From Dyella subtropica (GTDB taxonomy: Bacteria; Pseudomonadota; Gammaproteobacteria; Xanthomonadales; Rhodanobacteraceae): a stretch of 64,000 nt of DNA. The stretch lies in assembly GCF_026283965.1 (NCBI RefSeq), contig NZ_JAPDPD010000001.1, forward strand, positions 517,939 through 581,938, in the 5' to 3' direction. How positions within the stretch are numbered: the stretch's first letter is position 1; every line of letters begins with the position of its first letter. The notes under the pieces were generated by a model, which did no database searches, was not told the origin of the DNA, and saw nothing but the letters and a program-made list of their open reading frames with translations. A program made the translations under genes and the position numbers. Below, one piece after another: positions 33,722 through 43,345 of the stretch.

Positions 33722-36700
33722 ATGACTGATGCCATGAGCGATCCCATGCTCGACCCCATTCTTGATTTTCGCAGCGCCGAGCAGTTCTTCCAGCAGGCGC
33801 TGGCGCTGGCGCGCGCGTATACGCCGGAGTGGACGTCGCCATGGCCTACGCAAGAGCCCGACGCCAAGGACGTCAACGAAGATCCAGGGCTGGTCCTGCT
33901 CAAGCTGTTCTCGCTGCTGGCGCGCTATATCGGCGAGATGGAAAACCAGCTGCCCAACCAGCGGCAGCTCGCTTTCTATCAGTTTCTCAATCTGCAGTTG
34001 CGCTCGCCGCTGGCGGCCCAGGCGGCGCTCACCTTCACGCTGCAAGCCGAGCAGCCGCCGTGCGAGATACCGGTCGACAGCGCGGTGCTGGATACCGTCA
34101 CCCAGGAGATCCGCTTTCAAACCAACAAGCCGCTGCTGGTGGTACCGGCCACGCTGAGCGCCTTGATGACCATGATTCCGTCGCAGGATCACTACATCAA
34201 CGCATTCGACGCACTGGGCTCGGGGCGGTCGGTGCCGCTGTTTCTCGCGCAGGAAGACGATGCGCTCGAAATACCGCTATCGCACTGGTTCATGCTGGGC
34301 GATCCGGAGCTGTTCAAGCCCGATCCCGCCTTGCAGCGCATTGTGGTGAACCTGACCGGGGTGCGGCTCGACCCCGCGTATTTCGAACAGTGGGCGGATG
34401 GTGCGCTCAATCCGCTGGCCGCCACCGTAGTGGGCACGCACAGCGGTTTGCAGCTCACCGTGCAGTTGAACCAGCCGCCCACCGCCCCACCGCTCACCGT
34501 GGCGCAATTGGAGAGCGAGCTGTATGCCGCGGACGGGCGTGACAGCGGATTCACGGCCGACGCGGACGCCGCCGCGCAGCCGCCGCAATACTGGCTGCTG
34601 GTGCAGCCCGCGCCGATGGTTCGGGTGATCAATGCGCTGGAGAGCCAGCTGCCGGTGATTACCGGCCTGAGCTGCACCTTGTCGGGCGACGCCATCCCGC
34701 CCGAGCAGGCCGCCTCGGGTCCGGTACAAGTGAACATCCGCAACGGCGTGTACCCCTTCGGCCAGACACCGGCCGTGGAGGACGCTTTCTACGTGCGTTC
34801 CGACAACCTGTTCGCGCGAAAGGGCGCTGAAATCAGTCTCAACTTCGTGTTGAGCGACGTGGCGACGGACTACCCGGTGACATTGTGCTGGCAGTTCTGG
34901 GACGGCTCGGCCTGGCAATCCTTCAATGCGACCGCGGCCCAGATCAGCACCTACCGCTTCGTCGACACCACCAACGCCTTGCGCAACAACAACCCGAATG
35001 GCCCGACCAGCGTGCGGTTCCTGTGTCCGGACATCCAGCCCACTACCGTGGCCGGCGCCGAGGGGCGATGGATACGCGTGGTGATCACGTCGGGTGGCTA
35101 CGGTGACATCGGCGGCATCACCACCCAGGGCGTGAGCGCCACTATCGACGCCATCCCCGACTCGATTCTTACCGCACAACAGAAGCAGCAGGTCACGGCG
35201 TATCTCAACAACGTGGAGGGCGTGAATTTCTCCTATAGCTACACGCCGAGCAGCTATGCGCCGCCTTATATCCAGTCACTGCTGCTGAGCTATGCCTACA
35301 CCGCCACGCCCAAGAACCTGTGGACGTACAACGCCTTCGCCCTGAGCCGCTTCCTGTTCAGTCCGTTCAAGCCGGTGGAGGATCGCTACACCTGTTGCTA
35401 CCTGGGCTTTGCACCGGAGGATTTCAGTCGCTACACGCTGGGGCGCACGCTGACCTTGTACTTCTATCTTTCGCAGGAGTACGCCGATGGGGCGCCGGCC
35501 CTGCCGTGGGAGTACTACGACGGTTTGACTTGGCGTGCCCTGTCGGTGGATGACGGCACGGCGGGCTTCACCCGCTCGGGCATCGTCAGCTTCATCGTGC
35601 CGGACGATATGCCTGCGGTCATGCTGTATTCGCAACAGGCTTGCTGGTTGCGCATACAGAACCCGCGTCCGCGCCAGAACGTATCGGTGTACGGCGTCTA
35701 TCCCAACACGGTGATGGCCGGCAATCGCAGCACCGTGCTGGACGAAACACTGGGGTCCAGCAACGAGCAGCCTGCCCAGGTATTCGAGCTGAGCTATACG
35801 CCGGTGCTGACTGGGTTGGAGCTGGACGTCGCCGAGCCTGAGGGCATGGAGCCGGCCCCGTCACCCGACGGAAACGACCTGGCGCTCACCGTGACTCCGC
35901 CCAGCACCACGGCGCAAGCCAGCGGCACGGTGTTGCGCCGTTGGCAACAGGTGGACACTTTCAGTTTCAGCGGACCCACCGACCGGGTGTACACACTCGA
36001 CAGCGAGAACGGCCTGGTGACCTTCGGCGATGGCTACAACGGCATGATTCCGCCGAGCGGCTACAACAACATCATCGCCACCCGCTACCAATACACCCAG
36101 GGCCTGACGGGCAACGTATCGGCGAATCAATTGACCGTGCTGCGCCCTGGCTACAGCGCGATCGCCAGTGTCACCAACCCGGCGCCGGCGCTGGGCGGAG
36201 TAAACGGCGACAGCGTGGACGACCTGCTGGCGGCGGCACCGCCCCAGGTAAAGGCCAACAACCGCGCGGTGCAACTGGACGATCTCGATACCTTGGCGCG
36301 TGCCGCGAGTCCGGCAGTAAGCCGCGCCCACGCGGTCGTCGCCGCCGACGGGCGCATTGCCGTCGGCGTGCTGGCGCTTTCGCAAGCGCCGCAACCTTAT
36401 GCGCCGCCCGCGTTGCTCGACCAGGTGGCCGTCTATCTGCGCGCGCGCTGCCTGGCGCCGCTGGCGCCGCGCATCTATTGCCGCGAGCCCGATTACCTGC
36501 CTATCGAGGTGGTGGCGCAGGTAACGGTGAACGTGGCGCCGGATCAACGCAATGCGGTACAGCAGGATCTGGCCCGCCAGCTGCAAGCCTTTTTCCAACC
36601 GGTATTCGGTGGGCCGGGCGGGCAGGGCTGGGCGTTCGGCCAGACCGTACAAGCCGCCCAGGTAAGTCGCTTGCTGCGCAGCGATCCGCGCGTCACCGGC

Positions 36701-36817
36701 GTCGTCGGCCTGGCCTTGAACGGCGTGCAGGGTGGCGACATCGCGCTGGCGCCCAACCAGGTGGCTGCGGCCGGCAGCGCGAGCGTGCTGGCTTACACCG
36801 TGGCCCTGGCGAGCTAG
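33722..36817 (+). CDS. Large baseplate protein, J/gp47-gp6 type (Afp11-like)
   Basis: 1031 residues. The N-terminal EDPGLVLLKLFSLLARYIGEME block is typical of eCIS and phage putative baseplate assembly proteins. The central region is beta-rich and variable. The C-terminal part (ANNRAVQLDDLDTLARAASPAVSRAHAVV, PLAPRIYCREPDYLPIEVVAQVTV, VARLLRSDPRVTGV-like ending) is the conserved gpJ region. It forms wedge dimers around the hub and triggers sheath contraction. The length is normal for Afp11-type proteins. Confidence 0.9.
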   Translation: MTDAMSDPMLDPILDFRSAEQFFQQALALARAYTPEWTSPWPTQEPDAKDVNEDPGLVLLKLFSLLARYIGEMENQLPNQRQLAFYQFLNLQLRSPLAAQAALTFTLQAEQPPCEIPVDSAVLDTVTQEIRFQTNKPLLVVPATLSALMTMIPSQDHYINAFDALGSGRSVPLFLAQEDDALEIPLSHWFMLGDPELFKPDPALQRIVVNLTGVRLDPAYFEQWADGALNPLAATVVGTHSGLQLTVQLNQPPTAPPLTVAQLESELYAADGRDSGFTADADAAAQPPQYWLLVQPAPMVRVINALESQLPVITGLSCTLSGDAIPPEQAASGPVQVNIRNGVYPFGQTPAVEDAFYVRSDNLFARKGAEISLNFVLSDVATDYPVTLCWQFWDGSAWQSFNATAAQISTYRFVDTTNALRNNNPNGPTSVRFLCPDIQPTTVAGAEGRWIRVVITSGGYGDIGGITTQGVSATIDAIPDSILTAQQKQQVTAYLNNVEGVNFSYSYTPSSYAPPYIQSLLLSYAYTATPKNLWTYNAFALSRFLFSPFKPVEDRYTCCYLGFAPEDFSRYTLGRTLTLYFYLSQEYADGAPALPWEYYDGLTWRALSVDDGTAGFTRSGIVSFIVPDDMPAVMLYSQQACWLRIQNPRPRQNVSVYGVYPNTVMAGNRSTVLDETLGSSNEQPAQVFELSYTPVLTGLELDVAEPEGMEPAPSPDGNDLALTVTPPSTTAQASGTVLRRWQQVDTFSFSGPTDRVYTLDSENGLVTFGDGYNGMIPPSGYNNIIATRYQYTQGLTGNVSANQLTVLRPGYSAIASVTNPAPALGGVNGDSVDDLLAAAPPQVKANNRAVQLDDLDTLARAASPAVSRAHAVVAADGRIAVGVLALSQAPQPYAPPALLDQVAVYLRARCLAPLAPRIYCREPDYLPIEVVAQVTVNVAPDQRNAVQQDLARQLQAFFQPVFGGPGGQGWAFGQTVQAAQVSRLLRSDPRVTGVVGLALNGVQGGDIALAPNQVAAAGSASVLAYTVALAS

Positions 36818-36821
36818 CGCG

Positions 36822-37937
36822 ATGAGCTTCGAACTGCCCGACCTCGACACCCGCAACAGCGCTGTGCTGCAAGCTGAGCTGATCCGGCGCATTCCCCAAT
36901 TCACGCGGCTGTGGACGGATTACAACGAATCCGATCCCGGCATCACCTTGCTGCAATTGCTGTGCTGGCTCGGCGAGTCGCTGCTGTACCAGACCAACGC
37001 TATTCCGATTCAGACGCAGCAGAATTTCCTGCGCGAAGTGCTCGGCCTGGCGTTCACATCCAACACCACGGATTACAGCAAGGCGGCTGACAAAAACTAC
37101 GACTTCGCGTTCCAGAGCTTGCGCGCGGTGCTGGGGCAGGTGGAGGCGGGCACGCCGTTGAATCGCGCGCAATTGCAACATGCGGTGCTGAACTATCTGG
37201 CGACGCCTTATCTGGCGTTGTCCTGCGACGACGTGCAGACCCTGGCACTCGAAACCAACCAGATGATCGCTGCACAGCAGGCCAAGGCCGGCAACCCCAC
37301 GCCCGAGCCCTTGCTGGTGAAGCGCGCCGACGCGCAAGTAAGCGACGAAGCAACCAGCGTGTACATCCTCAGCAATGCGCTGTGGGCCTACCAGCTGCCT
37401 GCTTACCCCAACACCAACGTGCCCGATGCGCAGGGCGGATTGCAGCGCGTGCTGTTGCTGCAAAAACCCTCCGGCAGCGCAGCGCAAGCCGCTGCCCAGG
37501 CCCAGAGCCAGCTCTTGAGTCAGGTGAACACCTACCTCGCGCCGCGCGTGCTGCTGGGCAGCCGGGTGAACGTGGCGCCCGCGCAACTCACCGAAATCAA
37601 CCTGAGCGTGGCGGTGCGCTGCCCACCGTATGCGGTGTTGAGCGTGGTGCTCGATGCGCTGCTGGCGAGCCTGTTCGCTTATTTCAAGCCGGATACCTGG
37701 ACCTATGACCAGCCACCCTTGCTGGAAAATCTGTCCTTGCTGATCGAGCGCGTGCCTGGTGTCTCGGCGTTGGAGGACATCGAACTCAGCTATGCACCCA
37801 CGGCGCAGCTGCCGACCTATGCGCAGCTCGGCGTCAACTTTCTGATCGCCGACCTGCCGTCCGGCCCACCCGCCATGCTCTACCGCGGACTGCCGCAACT
37901 GCGTTCCCTGGAGATCTATGCGAGGAGCGCCTCGTGA
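36822..37937 (+). CDS. Second baseplate J/gp47-like protein
   Basis: 371 residues from ATG 36822, 4 bases after the previous stop; the frame extends upstream only as shadow. The N-terminal block FTRLWTDYNESDPGITLLQLLCWLGESLLYQTN is closely related to that of the large upstream baseplate protein. The C-terminal half (LSQVNTYLAPRVLLGSRVNVAPAQL, PGVSALEDIEL) is gpJ-like. The wedge probably contains one copy of each paralogue. Its stop overlaps the next GTG (GTGA). Confidence 0.85.
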   Translation: MSFELPDLDTRNSAVLQAELIRRIPQFTRLWTDYNESDPGITLLQLLCWLGESLLYQTNAIPIQTQQNFLREVLGLAFTSNTTDYSKAADKNYDFAFQSLRAVLGQVEAGTPLNRAQLQHAVLNYLATPYLALSCDDVQTLALETNQMIAAQQAKAGNPTPEPLLVKRADAQVSDEATSVYILSNALWAYQLPAYPNTNVPDAQGGLQRVLLLQKPSGSAAQAAAQAQSQLLSQVNTYLAPRVLLGSRVNVAPAQLTEINLSVAVRCPPYAVLSVVLDALLASLFAYFKPDTWTYDQPPLLENLSLLIERVPGVSALEDIELSYAPTAQLPTYAQLGVNFLIADLPSGPPAMLYRGLPQLRSLEIYARSAS

Positions 37938-38953
37938 ACGAACCCGCCCAGCTGAGTTACCTGCGCTATCTGCCGGCGGTGTTCGCCAAGTCCGACGCTG
38001 GCTTTCTTGGGCACTATCTGAAGATCTTCCAGAAGCTGCTCAGCGGGCTGAACGACGACACCCTCGACAGACGGCGCGGCATCCAGGAACTGCTCGCCGC
38101 CGGAGTGGTAGGCAACTTGTTCTACAGCCGTTTCAGCTTTCTGTTTCCCGCGGACGACCAGGCATTCATTCCGCCCATTTCCGGGCTGCCCACGCCCGAG
38201 CGCGATGAGATTCTCACCGAGTTCAACCGCTACATCGGCGTGCCGGCGCCGCACAATCCCCTGCAAGGTCATGTCGCCGCGGCGGGCGCGGGCGCCAACG
38301 ATGGGCTGGCCGACTTCACGGCCTGGTTGAACGAATTCCTCAGCTGGCTGGCGAGCTGGGTGGACCTGGTGCTCGACCAGGCTTGGGAGCTGGACAAGAA
38401 GCGCCGGGTGATCGCCGAGATCATGGCGCTGTACCGCCTGCGCGGCACGGCGCAGGGCATGAGCATGCTGCTGAATCTGCTGCTCGATCTCCCGATGACG
38501 ACTGTGCCGTGCTACGTGCCGGGCAGCGTTACGCCGTCTCCTACGGGGACGTTGAGCGTGAATGTACTAAACCCGACGCCACCCGCCATCAAGGTCAACG
38601 GGCAGGCTGGTGCACCCGGCACGTTCACGCTGCGCTGCGCCTACCAGCCCGGTATGCCGCTGGTATCGGGCTATGCGCCCTGGCTGTTCCTGGTGCAGGT
38701 GTGTTTGCCGGCGTATGCCGACCCGACCCTCGTGCTCGCCCCCGCGGGCGTGCAGCAAGTGCAGACGCTATTGGCCCAACTCACCACCTTGCTCGATGCG
38801 CTCAAGCCGGCCGCCAGCAGCTACCAGCTGCAGATATTGGGCGGCATGTGTCTACAAGCGTATCCCAGCGATCCACCCGTTCAACCGGCCCAGCCCAATC
38901 CGCCGCAACTCTCCGTCAACGCCGTTCTAAGCACGCAGATGCCATCGCCATGA
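37934..38953 (+). CDS. gpI-type tail protein (baseplate periphery)
   Basis: 339 residues. The opening LSYLRYLPAVFAKSDAGFLGHYLKIFQ and the segment WVDLVLDQAWELDKKRRVIAEIMALYRLRGTAQGM belong to the phage tail protein I family of eCIS. It is thought to connect the wedge to fibres. The C-terminal third is Pro/Ala rich with a beta domain. It starts at a GTG overlapping the previous stop and ends with an ATGA overlap. Confidence 0.87.
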   Translation: MNEPAQLSYLRYLPAVFAKSDAGFLGHYLKIFQKLLSGLNDDTLDRRRGIQELLAAGVVGNLFYSRFSFLFPADDQAFIPPISGLPTPERDEILTEFNRYIGVPAPHNPLQGHVAAAGAGANDGLADFTAWLNEFLSWLASWVDLVLDQAWELDKKRRVIAEIMALYRLRGTAQGMSMLLNLLLDLPMTTVPCYVPGSVTPSPTGTLSVNVLNPTPPAIKVNGQAGAPGTFTLRCAYQPGMPLVSGYAPWLFLVQVCLPAYADPTLVLAPAGVQQVQTLLAQLTTLLDALKPAASSYQLQILGGMCLQAYPSDPPVQPAQPNPPQLSVNAVLSTQMPSP

Positions 38954-39780
38954 CACAGCCAGCCGCTTCCATTCCGCAGAACGTCGCCTACACCTTGCTG
39001 TACCAGGACGGCATGTTCCTCACCGCCAGCGAAATGAGCCTGGCGCAGACCTATTTCGTCAACTGGCTGCAATGGCAGAACCAGTTCTTGTATACGCCCG
39101 GCGTCCTGAGCGGTCTGTTGGTGAGCAACCCCAGCGGCAATACCTTGAGCGCGACCACCGGCGCGGGCTTCGACTCGGCCGGGCATTTCGTGATCCTGCC
39201 CGATGGTGGGGGCAACACGATCACCGTATCCCCCAACGCCACCAACCCCAGTTTCGTCGGGCTGGTCTACCCCTCGATACCGCCGCCGGTGGCGGACATG
39301 CCCTACACCGTCAATTGGGCGGGCAGCCTGCAGCTGGCCAACACCGTCGACTCGCTGCCGGCCAACAGCATCCTGCTGGCACAGATCAACATGACCAGTA
39401 CCGGCGGCATCGACTCCGTGAAAGATATGCGCACGGCAGTGACCAGCCGGCTACCTGCCGTTCTCACTGTGGACGAGGCGTACGTCACGAAGGCTGCACT
39501 GCCATCGGCGCAGAGCCGCAATGGCGTGGCCGGCGTTTCGGGTGCCAAGTTGCGCAAGCAGGGGGACAGCGTGCCGACGGTGGTCTATTACAACGAGCAA
39601 CAGACGGCGGCCTTCGACCAGATCCCGCATGTGCTCGTGACCGTACAGGGCAACCTGCCGTACGCCACGGCGGTGAGCGAGATAGGGCCGGAGAAGTTCA
39701 CCCTGACGCTGACTGCCGTGCTCGCACCAGCCGCGGATGTTGACGACCCCATTCACGTGAGGTGGCTGGCTTATGTCTGA
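38950..39780 (+). CDS. eCIS fibre-adjacent protein
   Basis: 276 residues from ATG 38950 (ATGA overlap); a longer frame from 38383 is antisense-like shadow over the gpI gene. The N-terminus YTLLYQDGMFLTASEMSLAQTYFVNW resembles the N-terminus of the next, larger protein (ESLLTADFQCEQQY), a helix-turn common to eCIS peripheral tail proteins. A beta-rich middle and a C-terminal LTAVLAPAADVDDPIHVRW domain follow. Probably a peripheral baseplate or fibre-network subunit. Confidence 0.75.
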   Translation: MTQPAASIPQNVAYTLLYQDGMFLTASEMSLAQTYFVNWLQWQNQFLYTPGVLSGLLVSNPSGNTLSATTGAGFDSAGHFVILPDGGGNTITVSPNATNPSFVGLVYPSIPPPVADMPYTVNWAGSLQLANTVDSLPANSILLAQINMTSTGGIDSVKDMRTAVTSRLPAVLTVDEAYVTKAALPSAQSRNGVAGVSGAKLRKQGDSVPTVVYYNEQQTAAFDQIPHVLVTVQGNLPYATAVSEIGPEKFTLTLTAVLAPAADVDDPIHVRWLAYV

Positions 39781-42700
39781 CCCCAATAACCGTCCGCCCA
39801 TCGCCCGCACGCATTATTTCTCGGGTGAGTCGCTGCTCACCGCCGATTTCCAGTGCGAGCAGCAATACAACATGGAAATGTTGGCGCTGCTCAACAGCAG
39901 CCTGTGCACTTGGGGCATCGCCAGCGGGCTGGAGGTGACCTGGCAGCCGGGCAGCAATCAAGTGGGCGTGAGCGCAGGCATGGCGATCGACCAGTTAGGG
40001 CGGCAGATCGTGCTCACCACTAGCCAGGTGTTGAAATTCGAAGGCGTGCCGGCCAATTCCAAGATCTACCTGACCATTCGCTACCACGAAGTGTTTGCCG
40101 ACTACAGCGTGGAGAGCGGCGTCGCCGGCTACAAGCGCATCGTGCAGCAGCCAGTGCTGGAATACGCGCTCAGCCTGCAAGATCCGGGCATCAACATCTT
40201 GCTGGCCGTGGTGGACTATTCCTCGCAAAGCAGTATCGATGCACTGACCTATAGATCCGGCCAATACGAACGGCGTTACGTCGGCTCGCGGCTTGGCGTG
40301 GTGGAACTGGTGACGGAACACGGTATCCACACGCAGCCGTCCGCGGACGGCCAGGCCGATGCGCCGTGGACCGGTGTCCAGCTGAAGGCGCTGAAGGAAA
40401 GCAGCGGCCAGGGCGATTATCTGGAGGTGCTGGCCACGCGCAGCCACTTCGGCGGCATGCTCACCACGCGCGGCAATGCGGGTGTCGGCGTGGACCAGCC
40501 GCAGGCCAACCTGCAAGTGGAGCGCATCATCAACAAAGGCACCGGCACGCTGGTAACGCGGGGCAGGTTGCTGCGCTTCCAGCCGGCCATTTACCCGCCG
40601 CTGCAATCCGGCGACATCGTCGTTCCGGAATTGCCAGTGGGTGCGGCGCCGCTGCTACCGCGCCAGGCCGTTATCGACATCGCCACCGGCATTGGCGAGT
40701 ACCAGATGAAGCAGGCTTTCCAGCAGGATCTGCTGCTGCCCAGCCGCTACAACTACGTCCGTTCGACCCTGGTGCGCTTTTCCGCGGGAACGCCGGTAGG
40801 CGACCTGCTCAGCATCGAGGTCGACGGCACGGTGGGGTTGGGCAAGCAATCCGCCGTGCAGAGTGGCGTGCCGGGCCCCGCCGCATTGAGCATCACGGCT
40901 GACCGGCGGGTGGGCATTGCGCTCAATTCGCCGGCCACGTCGCAGGCGGCACTGCAGGTGAACGGCGACGTGCTCGCCAGCGGCAAGGTAACGGCGCAAT
41001 CCTTCGAGGGCAACGGCAGCGGGTTGAGCGACCTGCCCATCCTCAGCTACTGGACCAAGCAGGATGTCGCCTCGACGTACAGCAGCATCTACTACAACTC
41101 CGGCAACGTCGGTGTGCAGGTGTCCGACCCGCGCGCTTCGCTCTGCGTAGGTACCGGCCCCGGTTTTATCGGTAGTGGCTCCGTTACGGCCGATAAGGAC
41201 GAAAAGACCCAGCTCAACGGCAACCAGACCGCGTTCAAGGCCCAAGTCAGCCCCGGCGACAGCATCGTCCTGGGCAGCCTGCAGCAGCAGGCGCAGCAGA
41301 TCAAAACCATCACCAGCGACACCCAGCTCGAACTGCAGAAACAGTTCGCCGTCATTCTTCAGCTATCGGCCTACAAGTCGAGCAGCGATGCCGCCGGTGC
41401 CGGAGCCAAATCCGGTACAGGCACCGTCAGTAGCAGCGGCACCACCATTACCGGCGTGGGCACCAAGTTCACCCAGGATCTCAAGCAAGGCGACTGGCTG
41501 CTGATCGAGGCATTCAAACCGACGACCCCATTGGGCTATCAGAGCCAATGGCTGGTCACTGAGGTGAAGGACGACCATACCCTGATAGTGACCAATTCGG
41601 CGTCGGACAAGCCGATTCCAGCCAATGGCTCGGCCTATATGGTGTCGCGCACGCTGATGGGCATGTTTCAAGCCAATGCCGATACCAGTGCAATGAACAG
41701 TGCAACGACTGGTGCGCCTCCGGCGACTCCGCCGCCTCCCGCGATGCTGTTGATAAGCAATGGCCCGTACGCGAAGACAAACGGCTTTGCGGATAACACG
41801 GTAGGTATTAATTACGAACTCGGCAAGCTCGACCCCAGATATGCGCTGCAAGTCAACGGCGATGTGAACTTCAACGGCAGCAGTACCTTCGACAAGCTGG
41901 CAGCCAATCAGCTGACCGTCAAACAATGGGCCAGCATTACCGGCCCGGGCAACGAAGGCACCGTGCTGGCCGCAGGGCCGAACGCGGCCACACCGTTGTT
42001 GAGCGTGACGCAAAACAATGTCGTGGTGGGCACCGGTACCGGCGGCAAGAGCTCGCTCGAGGTGAGTGGCGATGTAAAGGCGACCGGCAACCTGATCGCG
42101 GGCGCGCAGTTGCAAGGCGCGAGTGCGAACGTGACGGGTTCGCTAACAGGCGGCGCGCTGTTCGCCAGCTCCATGCTCGTTACCGGCGTGGGGGTCGACA
42201 AGAACGGTAATGTGACCCTGTTCGGCAACCGCGCGCCCATCCCCATCAGCACCAGCAACAACAACCCCAGCGGGCAGGCTGTGACGGATGGCTACATCGT
42301 GGCCAGCATCGGTACCGTGGACCCGAATTTCAAATCCGACTTCGCTGGCATGCTCACCTGCCAGACGAGGTCGAGCACCGGCGTCACCAGCACCAATTAC
42401 GCGTCGGCGAGTACCATGCCGGTGGCCGTCAAAGACGGCAAGAAGGGCAGCCAAACCTTCTTTCTCCCGATATTCGGCACGCTTTGCGTGCCGGTGCGCA
42501 AGGGCGAGTTATGGTCGCTGCTGTTCGCCGTCGAGACGCAATGGAAGCCCGCACCTAACGTCTCAGCGTACTGGGTGCCGCTGGGGCCCTTGAATGGTGG
42601 AACCAACAATGCGCTGGACAAATCGCCGATAGCACCTGCGGCGCTGAAAGCGGAGGGCGCCACTGCGCCATCCGCCGATGCCTTGTCGCAAAGCATCGAG

Positions 42701-43213
42701 ACGCTGCGCCAACGCCTGGCCTCGGGTGGTTTGCAGCAATCGTTTCGGGCCGATGCGCAGCAGGCGATCGACCAGCGGGCTGGCGATCTGGCGCGAGTCC
42801 TCGGCGACGCAGTCAAGGTTCCCGCCGACCCGGCAGCGCGCGAGGACTTCGGTCAGAGCGTGCAGAAGTTCGTGTGCGCGGCCGACCCAGCTCTCGCCGA
42901 ACTCAATCGCAGTGCTGAGCCGCAGCATATCGATGACTTCATCGAGAGCCTGCAGCGCACCACCGGCCACCCGTTCACGGCACAGAACAAGACCGTGCTG
43001 GCAAACGATCTGCGCGCGTTGCTGGCGATCGCCTACGACGTTGCCAATGTTAACGACCAGAAGCGGGTCAGCGATGCCTACACCCAATTCCTGCAAGACC
43101 TGCAGAAGGCGGCCGGTGTCAGTTTCGACTCGCGTCAGCAACGCCTTTTGACGCACGCCTTGATGCGAGTGGTAGGGGGTGGTGCGGCACTGGAGAATGA
43201 CGATGCCACGTAA
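39773..43213 (+). CDS. Tail-fibre-like protein (Afp13-type position)
   Basis: 1146 residues. The N-terminal 200 residues (RTHYFSGESLLTADFQ) form a baseplate attachment domain. The long middle part has fibre repeats of the type VG(V/I)x5P...LQVNGDV, at about residues 380-420, 680-720 and 750-800. A Ser/Thr/Gly-rich stretch follows, then a beta domain (NYASASTMPVAV..FLPIFGTLCVPV), and finally about 150 strongly helical residues. It probably determines target binding. It overlaps the previous gene by 8 bases. The helical C-terminus is unusual for a fibre tip. Confidence 0.8.
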   Translation: MSDPNNRPPIARTHYFSGESLLTADFQCEQQYNMEMLALLNSSLCTWGIASGLEVTWQPGSNQVGVSAGMAIDQLGRQIVLTTSQVLKFEGVPANSKIYLTIRYHEVFADYSVESGVAGYKRIVQQPVLEYALSLQDPGINILLAVVDYSSQSSIDALTYRSGQYERRYVGSRLGVVELVTEHGIHTQPSADGQADAPWTGVQLKALKESSGQGDYLEVLATRSHFGGMLTTRGNAGVGVDQPQANLQVERIINKGTGTLVTRGRLLRFQPAIYPPLQSGDIVVPELPVGAAPLLPRQAVIDIATGIGEYQMKQAFQQDLLLPSRYNYVRSTLVRFSAGTPVGDLLSIEVDGTVGLGKQSAVQSGVPGPAALSITADRRVGIALNSPATSQAALQVNGDVLASGKVTAQSFEGNGSGLSDLPILSYWTKQDVASTYSSIYYNSGNVGVQVSDPRASLCVGTGPGFIGSGSVTADKDEKTQLNGNQTAFKAQVSPGDSIVLGSLQQQAQQIKTITSDTQLELQKQFAVILQLSAYKSSSDAAGAGAKSGTGTVSSSGTTITGVGTKFTQDLKQGDWLLIEAFKPTTPLGYQSQWLVTEVKDDHTLIVTNSASDKPIPANGSAYMVSRTLMGMFQANADTSAMNSATTGAPPATPPPPAMLLISNGPYAKTNGFADNTVGINYELGKLDPRYALQVNGDVNFNGSSTFDKLAANQLTVKQWASITGPGNEGTVLAAGPNAATPLLSVTQNNVVVGTGTGGKSSLEVSGDVKATGNLIAGAQLQGASANVTGSLTGGALFASSMLVTGVGVDKNGNVTLFGNRAPIPISTSNNNPSGQAVTDGYIVASIGTVDPNFKSDFAGMLTCQTRSSTGVTSTNYASASTMPVAVKDGKKGSQTFFLPIFGTLCVPVRKGELWSLLFAVETQWKPAPNVSAYWVPLGPLNGGTNNALDKSPIAPAALKAEGATAPSADALSQSIETLRQRLASGGLQQSFRADAQQAIDQRAGDLARVLGDAVKVPADPAAREDFGQSVQKFVCAADPALAELNRSAEPQHIDDFIESLQRTTGHPFTAQNKTVLANDLRALLAIAYDVANVNDQKRVSDAYTQFLQDLQKAAGVSFDSRQQRLLTHALMRVVGGGAALENDDAT

Positions 43214-43224
43214 GCCCGCCATCA

Positions 43225-43345
43225 TGAGAAGACGCCGTCACTGTGTCGCAAGCCGGCTCCCTCTTCCCTCCGGGGAGAGGGTTGGGGTGAGGGGCGGGTG
43301 CTCGCGATGACCTCTCATTGTCGTCACCCCGGCGAAGGCGTCTAA
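43225..43345. repeat. REP-like hairpin and GTCACCCC fragment
   Basis: Between fibre and ATPase genes lies one CTCCCTCTTCCCTCCGGGGAGAGGGTTGGGGTGAGGGG element (43257-43295) followed by a GTCGTCACCCCGGCGAAGGC fragment (43319-43338), the head of the composite repeat. It is identical in layout to 28848-28930. Confidence 0.8.
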
